NCBI RefSeq assembly: GCF_026000435.1
Contig: NZ_AP026763.1
Span: 806,001-870,000 of the forward strand
DNA: 64,000 nucleotides
Direction: 5' to 3'
From: Vibrio sp. STUT-A11
GTDB taxonomy: Bacteria; Pseudomonadota; Gammaproteobacteria; Enterobacterales; Vibrionaceae
Within the stretch, counting starts at the first letter, position 1. Every line of letters begins with the position of its first letter. The translations under genes were made by a program, and so were the position numbers. This document shows positions 34,864 to 42,062 of this stretch, one piece after another. A model generated the notes under the pieces. The model saw nothing but the letters and a program-made list of their open reading frames with translations, was not told the DNA's origin and made no database searches.

Positions 34864-35193
34864 TTACTTACAGCGGTATGCAGCCCCAAGTACTGTGAAT
34901 GACGTTACAAAATACTGTGGAGAAACCATAAATACCGTATCTGCACCGATAGCCATTGCGTTGTTTTTTAAGTCGTTAGTCGCGCCTTTGATCATGTCAT
35001 CGTTAGTATAGAACAGGTAGCTATACCAATGTCCTTCACTGCCAGTTACTTCACCGAGGTACTCGCATTGGGCTGGATCAAACTGGCCATCTATCCGTAT
35101 TTCGACCTGCTGGTTTTTATCGTCCGAATGAAGAGGTGTCAATGAGCAACCAGAGAGCATGAGGGTTGAAATAACAAGGATGAGGCGAAGCAT
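34864..35193 (-). CDS. DUF4156 domain-containing lipoprotein
   Basis: A 109-residue lipoprotein. The signal peptide ends in LMLSGC, lipidated Cys near residue 16. The mature part has QCEYLGEVTGSEGHWYSYLF and the segment DLKNNAMAIGADTVFMV, typical of DUF4156/RcsF-like small lipoproteins. Function unknown; outer-membrane location is likely (no Asp at +2). ATG 35193 with GGGGAA in front is chosen over the longer open frame. It starts one base after the DUF2956 stop, so both are on one mRNA. Confidence 0.8.
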   Translation of the reverse strand: MLRLILVISTLMLSGCSLTPLHSDDKNQQVEIRIDGQFDPAQCEYLGEVTGSEGHWYSYLFYTNDDMIKGATNDLKNNAMAIGADTVFMVSPQYFVTSFTVLGAAYRCK

Positions 35194-35194
35194 A

Positions 35195-35551
35195 TTATTT
35201 CCCCATGAAAATAGTGGCGGCGAAACCAATCCAACTGAGAACAAGTAGCACCCATGGTAGCACGGATGATTTTTTCGTCGCGGGTTCGACGGCAGTTTGA
35301 GGCTCGTGTTGTGTTTGTTCTTCGGTCTGACGTTGTTTTTCTCTTTGCTGTTTCTTTTTGGCTTTGTCTGCTTGTCGGCTTCGTTCCTTCTGTTGCTTTT
35401 TATACAGTGCGATACCTTTCTCGATGCCTTGCGCAATCAGTTTGGTTTGTTCTTTCGTTTGCCCTGGCTTCTGCGTGGCTTTGGCAATGCTCATGGCTTC
35501 ATTCTGGGTTTCTTGGGAAGGGACGGGAGCTGCGGTATTTTTCTTTTTCAT
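35195..35551 (-). CDS. DUF2956 domain-containing protein
   Basis: A 118-residue protein with a long charged region (Lys, Gln, Glu and Arg rich, residues about 20-85, probably coiled-coil) and one C-terminal membrane helix VLPWVLLVLSWIGFAATIFMG: a tail-anchored topology. The N-terminal ETQNEAMSIAKATQKPGQTKEQ resembles DUF2956. Function unknown. Reverse-strand partner of the DUF4156 lipoprotein directly downstream. Confidence 0.75.
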   Translation of the reverse strand: MKKKNTAAPVPSQETQNEAMSIAKATQKPGQTKEQTKLIAQGIEKGIALYKKQQKERSRQADKAKKKQQREKQRQTEEQTQHEPQTAVEPATKKSSVLPWVLLVLSWIGFAATIFMGK

Positions 35552-35771
35552 GTCTTTATTTACTCGGCAGTAAGAGCCTGCATCTTGAAATTACTTAAGC
35601 CTAGTCTACTCGTCAAGCGGGTTGAAATGAACCGTCTAGCGCAAGTTCTGAATAAGCTTTCTCTTGTTTTAGTTGGGGGGGATACTTTACTGATGCCAGT
35701 AGGGGCTTGCGTTGCAGTTTCTCTGTGATCAGGTAAAGTGACCGCAGTAAGTTATTAAAGAAGAAGATATT

Positions 35772-36257
35772 GTGCGCTACACATTTGATCAATATGACGC
35801 TCATGGATTTTTGAAAGCGCCGATTTTTGTTTGGCTAGGGTGGATGTTTCTTGCCCGATCTTGGGTGGTGTTTGCCATGGCAGGTGTCAGCCGGGAGAGT
35901 GGAAGTAAACTGCTGTCGATTGTCTATCCAGACTCGAGCACACTATATTTAGGTTTATCGATGGGTATTCCCAGTCTGCTATTGATGTGGTTGATGGGGT
36001 TACGTCAACCTGATCGAAGATGGGTGAATAAAATAACGAGCTATGGCCGAGAGGTGACTTTGATCTTGTGCGCTATTCAACTTGCTCAGACCCTGTATCA
36101 TGTGTATCTAGAGCATGGTGTATTCAATTGGGCAAACGCGCTGACCATCACCTTACTCACCTGGTTTATGATCTACTTTCTGAATGGAAGGTGGGTGAAA
36201 GACTGTTTTAATGTGCCTCATTTTGAGCATAATAAAGAGCAGCCTTCAAATAATTAA
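35772..36257 (+). CDS. DUF2919 domain-containing membrane protein
   Basis: A 161-residue inner-membrane protein with four hydrophobic segments (FVWLGWMFLARSWVVFAMAG, LGLSMGIPSLLLMWLMG, LILCAIQLAQTLYHVYL, ANALTITLLTWFMIYFL). It starts YTFDQYDAHGFLKAP, characteristic of DUF2919. The start is GTG 35772, with a GAAGAAGA purine stretch before it. Function unknown. The Dyp-type peroxidase gene follows 50 bp later on the same strand and may be co-transcribed. Confidence 0.8.
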   Translation: MRYTFDQYDAHGFLKAPIFVWLGWMFLARSWVVFAMAGVSRESGSKLLSIVYPDSSTLYLGLSMGIPSLLLMWLMGLRQPDRRWVNKITSYGREVTLILCAIQLAQTLYHVYLEHGVFNWANALTITLLTWFMIYFLNGRWVKDCFNVPHFEHNKEQPSNN

Positions 36258-36307
36258 ATAAAAATCAATAGATTCCCGCACAGGGGCAAAGTATAGAGGA
36301 TACCTCA

Positions 36308-37210
36308 ATGTTACAAGCTCAAACGGCTATCGTGCCAGAAGCAGGACCATTTGCACTGTTTACTCAACTGAAAGTAAACCAAAACCGTGACCACGTATTG
36401 GCGAAACTTAAAGCGCTTCCAAAGCTGGTTGAGGAGCTAAATAACAGCCAGCCAGGTGCTGATCTCACACTGTCTATCGCATTCACAAAAGCATTCTGGC
36501 AGCACCTAAATGTTGATGTACCTGAAGAGTTAATTGACTTCCCACAGCTAGGGGAAGGGGACATTGTTGCTCCAGCAAGCGATGTCGATGTACTCATTCA
36601 CTGTCACTCCACTCGTCACGATTTACATTTTTACGTACTGCGTAAGTTTCTGACAGAGACAGTAGAAGATGTCACCGTTGTTGATGAAACGTATAGCTAC
36701 CGTTATCTGGATGCCCGTGATATGACTGACTTTATCGATGGCACAGAGAACCCAGAAGGCGAAGCACGAGCTGAGGTAGCCTTGATCAAAGAAGGCCCAT
36801 TTGCTGGTGGTAGCTACGTAATGGCTCAGCGTTTTGAACACAACCTCCCGGCATGGAACCGTTTGAACGTAAAAGCACAAGAGAAAGTCATTGGCCGTAC
36901 TAAGCCAGACTCGATTGAGCTGGATGATGTGCCAGCAGCGTCTCACGTTGGCCGTGTAGACATCAAAGAAGAAGGTAAAGGCTTGAAGATCGTTCGTCAC
37001 AGCTTGCCATACGGTACAGTGACGGGGGCTCACGGCCTGTTGTTTATCTGCTACTGTCATACTCTGCATAACATCAAAGTGATGCTGGAGAGCATGTACG
37101 GTGTGACGGATGGCAAAACTGACCAACTACTGCGTTTTACTAAAGCAGTAACTGGCGCATACTTCTTTGCTCCATCACAGGAAATGCTGGCGGAACTAGC
37201 TATCAAATAA
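36308..37210 (+). CDS. Dyp-type peroxidase (YfeX-like)
   Basis: A 300-residue haem peroxidase of the dye-decolourising class. The motif MTDFIDGTENPEG holds the distal catalytic Asp of the GXXDG signature, and RHSLPYGTVTGAHGL holds the proximal haem ligand His. There is no signal peptide, so it is cytosolic like E. coli YfeX. The substrate is unknown. It is probably monocistronic or follows DUF2919; the repeat at 37247-37450 begins 36 bases after its stop. Confidence 0.92.
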   Translation: MLQAQTAIVPEAGPFALFTQLKVNQNRDHVLAKLKALPKLVEELNNSQPGADLTLSIAFTKAFWQHLNVDVPEELIDFPQLGEGDIVAPASDVDVLIHCHSTRHDLHFYVLRKFLTETVEDVTVVDETYSYRYLDARDMTDFIDGTENPEGEARAEVALIKEGPFAGGSYVMAQRFEHNLPAWNRLNVKAQEKVIGRTKPDSIELDDVPAASHVGRVDIKEEGKGLKIVRHSLPYGTVTGAHGLLFICYCHTLHNIKVMLESMYGVTDGKTDQLLRFTKAVTGAYFFAPSQEMLAELAIK

Positions 37211-37246
37211 GTTTAAGTTGCTACTTTTCCAAACCCTCCAGATTGA

Positions 37247-37450
37247 TAAGGCCGTTCGTTTAACCGCGAGCGGCTATCCCAGTCTGCCGTCATCCTGAAA
37301 AGCGACGAAGGAGCGTGATTCAGGATCTTCTATCCGAGTACTTTGTAGTCAAAGAATTATCTATCTATTCTCTGCACGCTGATATTAGATTCCTAGTCTC
37401 GCTAGGGCTCGCTGGAATGACCCAATAAGAATCAAAAAGCGAAAGGCATT
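37247..37450 (+). repeat. Interspersed ~205-bp repeat, copy 2
   Basis: It matches copy 3 (46571-46775) along its whole length and copy 1 in reverse. It starts AAGGCCGTTCG and ends GAAAGGCATT (imperfect terminal inverted repeats AATGCC/GGCATT). It contains three hairpins: CCTGAA...TTCAGG, CTTTG(TAGT)CAAAG and ATTCC...GGAAT. No clear flanking direct repeat is seen here. It lies between the peroxidase gene and the flagellin promoter. Confidence 0.88.
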
Positions 37451-37521
37451 GTCCACACTCGAAGTGTTTGTCTCTGCTGTGTTATTTTTCTTTCGCTTCC
37501 TATCTTGTTGCCTAAAAGCAC

Positions 37522-37548
37522 TAAACCTTCCAAGAATCCGGCCGATAA
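37522..37548 (+). promoter_or_regulatory. Sigma-28 (FliA) promoter of the first flagellin
   Basis: TAAACCTT, 11 bases, then the perfect -10 element GCCGATAA (37541-37548). The consensus is TAAAGTTT-N11-GCCGATAA. The start codon follows 36 bases after it. Confidence 0.9.
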
Positions 37549-37584
37549 ATATCCAATACCTTCATCTTATTGGAGCACATATTT

Positions 37585-38718
37585 GTGGCTATCACCGTTA
37601 ATACCAATATTTCAGCTCTGGTGGCACAGCGTCATTTGACCAACGCAACTGACATGTTGAACCAATCTATGGAGCGTTTGTCTTCAGGGAAGCGTATTAA
37701 CAGCGCAAAAGATGATGCTGCAGGTTTGCAGATATCTAATCGCTTACAAGCGCAGATGCGTGGCTTAGATGTTGCGGTTCGCAATGCTAACGATGGTATT
37801 TCGATCATGCAGACCGCAGAAGGCGCAATGAATGAAGTTAGCAATATCATGCAGCGTATGCGTGATCTCTCCTTACAGTCTGCGAATGGTTCAAACAGCA
37901 ATGCAGAACGAAGTGCACTGCAAGAAGAAGTCAGTGCGCTGAATGATGAGTTGAGTCGTATTGCTGAAACTACCGCGTTTGGCGGACGTAAATTACTTAA
38001 TGGCACCTTCGGTAAATCAGCCTTTCAGATTGGCGCAGCGTCAGGAGAAGCGGTACAAGTCGAATTAAAGTCTATGCGCACCGATGGGTTAGATATGGGT
38101 GGGTTCAGTTATATCTCACAGGGAAGAGCTGGGACAGATTGGAAAGTTAAGGGGGGTGTAAACGAACTTAACATGTCTTTTATTAACCGCTTGGGTGAAA
38201 CGGAACACATCCAAATTAACGCTAAAGCCGGTGATGATATTGAAACCTTAGCCACCTACATTAATGGTCAAACTGACAAAGTGTCCGCCTCTGTCAATGA
38301 AAGAGGTCAATTACAGCTTTTCATGGCAGGCAAAGAAACGTCTGGCACGATTTCGTTTTCTGGCAAGCTGGCGAACGAGTTAGGTTTGGAGCTTAAAGAG
38401 TATCAAGCGGTCGACAACATCGATGTCTCCAGCGTTGGTGGGGCTCAGCAAGCGGTGGCGATTCTGGATACGGCGATGAAATATGTAGATAGTCACCGTG
38501 CCGAGCTCGGTGCTTATCAAAATCGTTTTAATCATGCGATAAACAACTTAGACAATATTCATGAGAATCTCTCTGCTTCTAATAGTCGAATCTTAGACAC
38601 AGACTATGCCAAAGAAACCACGCAGATGGTCAAACAGCAGATCTTGCAACAGGTCAGTACCTCTATTCTTGCGCAAGCGAAACAAGCGCCAAATCTTGTT
38701 TTATCTTTACTGGGCTAA
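37585..38718 (+). CDS. flaF: Polar flagellin (first of three)
   Basis: A 377-residue filament subunit. Conserved D0/D1 ends frame a variable middle: N-terminal AITVNTNISALVAQRHL and MERLSSGKRINSAKDDAAGL, C-terminal NLDNIHENLSASNSRILDTDYAKET and the tail ending LSLLG, exported by the flagellar type III system. Start GTG 37585 with GGAG 9 bases upstream; the frame also opens earlier but that would add non-flagellin residues. It is the most divergent of the three here. The name flaF follows the V. parahaemolyticus order flaF-flaB-flaA and is inference. Confidence 0.9.
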   Translation: MAITVNTNISALVAQRHLTNATDMLNQSMERLSSGKRINSAKDDAAGLQISNRLQAQMRGLDVAVRNANDGISIMQTAEGAMNEVSNIMQRMRDLSLQSANGSNSNAERSALQEEVSALNDELSRIAETTAFGGRKLLNGTFGKSAFQIGAASGEAVQVELKSMRTDGLDMGGFSYISQGRAGTDWKVKGGVNELNMSFINRLGETEHIQINAKAGDDIETLATYINGQTDKVSASVNERGQLQLFMAGKETSGTISFSGKLANELGLELKEYQAVDNIDVSSVGGAQQAVAILDTAMKYVDSHRAELGAYQNRFNHAINNLDNIHENLSASNSRILDTDYAKETTQMVKQQILQQVSTSILAQAKQAPNLVLSLLG

Positions 38719-38872
38719 TGCCATCTTCCTTAAAATTTATAAAAAAAACAGCCTGTATCGACAGGGACAAAAGAAGCTTTAGTTAAAATTTGACGTTTTT
38801 TTGCTTTTTTATCTATTTCGTCACGATCGCCCCTAAAAATGAACTTTTTTCTAAAAAATCGAAGATTTTTCC

Positions 38873-38899
38873 TAAAGAAATCAGATTTTGCGTCGTTAA
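38873..38899 (+). promoter_or_regulatory. Sigma-28 promoter of the second flagellin
   Basis: TAAAGAAA, 11 bases, GTCGTTAA (38892-38899), matching the -10 consensus GCCGATAA at 6 of 8. An 81-base leader separates it from the ATG. Confidence 0.75.
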
Positions 38900-38980
38900 T
38901 AAAAGTAACTTTGAGAGAACTACTTGGTTTTCCGAGACGTCGGAAACCGCTACACCGGAAAATCAATTGGAGAAATCACC

Positions 38981-40114
38981 ATGGCAGTGACTGTAAACAC
39001 AAACGTATCAGCGATGACCGCTCAGCGTTACCTAAACAATGCAAACTCATCTCAACAAGCGTCTATGGAGCGTCTGTCTTCAGGCTTTAAGATCAATAGC
39101 GCAAAAGATGATGCTGCTGGCTTGCAAATCTCGAACCGTTTGAATGTACAAAGCCGTGGTCTGGATGTGGCTGTTCGCAACGCGAATGACGGTATTTCCG
39201 TTGCACAAACTGCTGAAGGAGCGATGAACGAAACCACCAATATTCTGCAACGTATGCGTGACCTTTCGCTTCAGTCTTCGAACGGTTCTAACTCAAAAGC
39301 AGAACGTGTTGCGATTCAGGAAGAAGTGACTGCACTGAACGACGAGCTGAATCGTATTGCAGAAACCACCTCTTTTGGCGGTAACAAGCTTCTTAACGGC
39401 ACGTATGGCACCAAATCATTCCAAATTGGCGCAGATAATGGCGAAGCAGTGATGCTTGAGCTGAAAGATATGCGTTCTGACAACAGTATGATGGGTGGTC
39501 TTAGCTACCAAGCTGAAAATGGCAAAAGTAAAGACTGGAATGTGTCTGCGGATAAATCAGACATGAAAATCAGTCTGACAGACAGCTTTGGTCAAGAGCA
39601 AGAAATCTCGATTAATGCAAAAGCTGGCGATGATATTGAAGAGCTGGCAACCTACATCAACGGTCAGACTGACTTGGTAAAAGCATCAGTTAATGAAGAT
39701 GGCAAGTTACAAGTCTTTGCTGGTAACAACAAAGTGGATGGTGAGCTGTCATTCTCTGGTGGCCTATCTGGTGAATTAGGCCTGGGTGAAGGTAATAAAG
39801 TAACAGTTGATTCTATTGATGTAACGTCAGTGGGCGGAGCGCAAGAATCCGTAGCTATCATTGATGCTGCTCTGAAATACGTAGACAGCCATCGCGCAGA
39901 GTTAGGTGCATTCCAAAACCGTTTCGACCATGCAATCAACAACTTGGATAACATTAACGAGAACGTGAATGCGTCGAAGAGCCGTATTAAAGATACCGAC
40001 TTCGCCAAAGAAACGACACAAATGACCAAGTCTCAAATTCTATCGCAAGCGTCAAGTTCAATCCTTGCGCAAGCGAAACAAGCGCCGAACTCAGCGCTAA
40101 GTCTGCTAGGTTAA
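38981..40114 (+). CDS. flaB: Polar flagellin (second of three)
   Basis: A 377-residue flagellin. ATG 38981 (MAVTVNTNVSAMTAQRYL) has GGAG upstream; the frame is open 19 codons earlier, but that part is the leader. The N- and C-terminal D0/D1 helices are almost the same as in the third gene; the middle (about residues 165-270) differs. One DNA tract is nearly identical to the third gene (see findings). A strong terminator follows, so it is its own transcription unit under sigma-28. The flaB name is by position. Confidence 0.92.
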   Translation: MAVTVNTNVSAMTAQRYLNNANSSQQASMERLSSGFKINSAKDDAAGLQISNRLNVQSRGLDVAVRNANDGISVAQTAEGAMNETTNILQRMRDLSLQSSNGSNSKAERVAIQEEVTALNDELNRIAETTSFGGNKLLNGTYGTKSFQIGADNGEAVMLELKDMRSDNSMMGGLSYQAENGKSKDWNVSADKSDMKISLTDSFGQEQEISINAKAGDDIEELATYINGQTDLVKASVNEDGKLQVFAGNNKVDGELSFSGGLSGELGLGEGNKVTVDSIDVTSVGGAQESVAIIDAALKYVDSHRAELGAFQNRFDHAINNLDNINENVNASKSRIKDTDFAKETTQMTKSQILSQASSSILAQAKQAPNSALSLLG

Positions 40115-40178
40115 GCGTTATACCAACATTAACCTCAGGCAAGAACCTCATTGGCTCGTGGTGAGAGATGAGCGAGTA

Positions 40179-40203
40179 AACCCAGCTTCGGCTGGGTTTT
40201 TTT
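40179..40203 (+). terminator. Terminator after the second flagellin
   Basis: Perfect 8-bp stem AACCCAGC/GCTGGGTT closed by a TTCG tetraloop, with a T tract reaching 40203. Strong intrinsic terminator. Confidence 0.95.
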
Positions 40204-40305
40204 CTATCTGACGAAAATACACCGATGGGTTATTTGGCCACATTGAATGGAGGTCACACTTCGCTAAGTCGAAGAAAGTAAGCGCAAAAAAATGGAAAAT
40301 TCTCC

Positions 40306-40332
40306 TAAAGGATAGGTATTGATCGCCGTTAA
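40306..40332 (+). promoter_or_regulatory. Sigma-28 promoter of the third flagellin
   Basis: TAAAGGAT, 11 bases, GCCGTTAA (40325-40332), 7 of 8 to the -10 consensus. The 81-base leader to the ATG is the same length as for the second gene. Confidence 0.82.
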
Positions 40333-40413
40333 AGGGATTGAGAGAAATGAGATGTACCTAAGTGAGGTGAGAGACACGAAGGTACATTCACAAAAGCCTT
40401 AAGGAGATCAATT

Positions 40414-41544
40414 ATGGCGATTAACGTTAATACCAACGTTTCTGCAATGACCGCACAGCGTTACCTGAATCAGGCCGCGGATGGTCAACAAAAATCAATG
40501 GAGCGCTTGTCTTCGGGTTATAAAATCAATAGCGCGAAAGACGATGCGGCGGGTCTACAGATTTCAAACCGTTTGAATGCACAAAGTCGTGGCCTGGACA
40601 TGGCGGTGAAAAACGCTAACGACGGTATTTCTGTTGCACAGGTTGCTGAAGGTGCAATGGATGAATCGACTAATATCTTACAACGTATGCGTGACCTTTC
40701 ACTTCAGTCTTCGAACGGTTCTAACTCAAAAGCAGAACGTGTCGCGATTCAGGAAGAAGTGACCGCACTAAACGACGAACTAAACCGTATTGCGGAAACC
40801 ACCTCTTTTGGTGGTAACAAGTTACTTAACGGTACTTACGGTACTCAATCTTTCCAAATCGGAGCGGACTCAGGTGAAGCAGTGATGCTTTCTCTGGATA
40901 GTCTGCGTTCGGACACTTCTGCTATGGGTGGTAAGAGCTACGCCGCAGAAGAAGGTAAAGATGCATCCTGGGCAGTGGGTGAAAAAACTAAGCTTCAAAT
41001 GAATTACACCAACGCGCAAGGTGAAGAGCAAAAGCTGACCATCAATGCAAAACAAGGTGATGATCTTGAGCAACTAGCCACTTATATCAACGGTCAAAGC
41101 GATGACGTAAAAGCATCAGTTGGCGAAGATGGTAAGCTGCAAGTGTTTGCTTCGTCGCAAAAAGTGACTGGCGACGTTGAATTCTCTGGCAACCTGGCTG
41201 GTGAAATTGGTTTCGGTGATGCAAAAGATGTCACGGTTCAAGACATCGATGTTACTTCAGTCGCGGGCTCTCAAGAAGCTGTAGCTGTTATCGATGGTGC
41301 ACTTAAGTCAGTGGACAGCCAGCGTGCGTCACTTGGTGCGTTCCAAAACCGCTTTAACCATGCGATCAGCAACTTAGATAACATTAATGAAAACGTTAAT
41401 GCGTCTAAGAGCCGTATTAAAGATACCGACTACGCGAAGGAAACAACGGCAATGACTAAGTCGCAAATCCTTCAGCAAGCGAGTACTTCAATCCTGGCAC
41501 AAGCGAAGCAGTCACCATCTGCAGCGCTAAGCTTGTTGGGCTAA
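40414..41544 (+). CDS. flaA: Polar flagellin (third of three)
   Basis: A 376-residue flagellin, ATG 40414 with AAGGAG upstream. It has the standard D0/D1 ends (AINVNTNVSAMTAQRYL; AKQSPSAALSLLG) and a variable middle. No terminator is visible after its stop and flaG begins 63 bases later, so flaG-fliD may also be read from this promoter. In V. cholerae the flaA-named core flagellin is sigma-54 dependent; here the promoter looks sigma-28, so the name is only positional. Confidence 0.92.
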   Translation: MAINVNTNVSAMTAQRYLNQAADGQQKSMERLSSGYKINSAKDDAAGLQISNRLNAQSRGLDMAVKNANDGISVAQVAEGAMDESTNILQRMRDLSLQSSNGSNSKAERVAIQEEVTALNDELNRIAETTSFGGNKLLNGTYGTQSFQIGADSGEAVMLSLDSLRSDTSAMGGKSYAAEEGKDASWAVGEKTKLQMNYTNAQGEEQKLTINAKQGDDLEQLATYINGQSDDVKASVGEDGKLQVFASSQKVTGDVEFSGNLAGEIGFGDAKDVTVQDIDVTSVAGSQEAVAVIDGALKSVDSQRASLGAFQNRFNHAISNLDNINENVNASKSRIKDTDYAKETTAMTKSQILQQASTSILAQAKQSPSAALSLLG

Positions 41545-41607
41545 CACGGCTGGTTCAGTAAAGCGATGGACCCTATCGTTAGCTCATAAGTTGGAAGGGA
41601 GATTGTA

Positions 41608-42042
41608 ATGGAAATAGCCTCCTACACATCGAACATCCAGTCTTACGGTGCAGAGGATGGCACCAAAGTTGCTAGTAAAAATGGCTATGGCATAGGTATG
41701 CCGGACCCAGCAAGTTCAGTCGGTGATATTTCTCAGCCACAAGTGAAAAACACCGAGCACGATCTCTCTGTTCAAACTGTGATGAAAATGGCGGAAAGCC
41801 GTCAGGAGCTGAACAGAGAAGAACGTGAAAAAATGGTCGCACAAATGAATGAGTTTGTGACATCCATAAACAAGGGAGTGGCGTTTCGCGTGGATGAGGA
41901 ATCTGGCCGAGACGTTGTGACGATTTACGAAGCCAATACTGGCGACGTGATTCGTCAAATTCCTGATGAAGACATGCTGGTTGTTTTGCGTCGCCTAGCT
42001 GAGCACACAGCTAATAGCGGTTTGTTAGTTGAAAAAGTGTAG
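41608..42042 (+). CDS. flaG: Flagellar protein FlaG
   Basis: A 144-residue small protein of the FlaG family, whose loss makes filaments longer in some polar flagellates; mechanism unclear. The first ~60 residues are polar and poorly conserved; the conserved part is VAQMNEFVTSINKGVAFRVDEE followed by VVTIYEANTGDVIRQIPDEDML. GGAGG-like ribosome site AAGGGAG precedes ATG 41608. It is first of flaG-fliD-flaI-fliS. Confidence 0.92.
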   Translation: MEIASYTSNIQSYGAEDGTKVASKNGYGIGMPDPASSVGDISQPQVKNTEHDLSVQTVMKMAESRQELNREEREKMVAQMNEFVTSINKGVAFRVDEESGRDVVTIYEANTGDVIRQIPDEDMLVVLRRLAEHTANSGLLVEKV

Positions 42043-42062
42043 TCATTTTTAGAGGTGATTTA

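Larger units (their letters stand above)
37211..37584. other. Intergenic region between the Dyp peroxidase and the first flagellin
   Basis: 374 bases. It contains copy 2 of the ~205-bp interspersed repeat (37247-37450) and the sigma-28 promoter of the flagellin gene (37522-37548). Between these (37451-37521) I see nothing further. Confidence 0.7.

Noticed and set aside
38740..38770. Hairpin CCTGT(ATCG)ACAGG after the first flagellin as terminator
   Set aside because: The stem is only five pairs and is not followed by a T tract on the plus strand; a terminator is possible but not supported.
41560..41600. Possible sigma-28 promoter for flaG (TAAAGCGA ... TATCGTTA)
   Set aside because: The spacing is wrong for the best -10-like match (11 bases after TAAA and not 15) and at the right spacing the sequence is GTTAGCTC.
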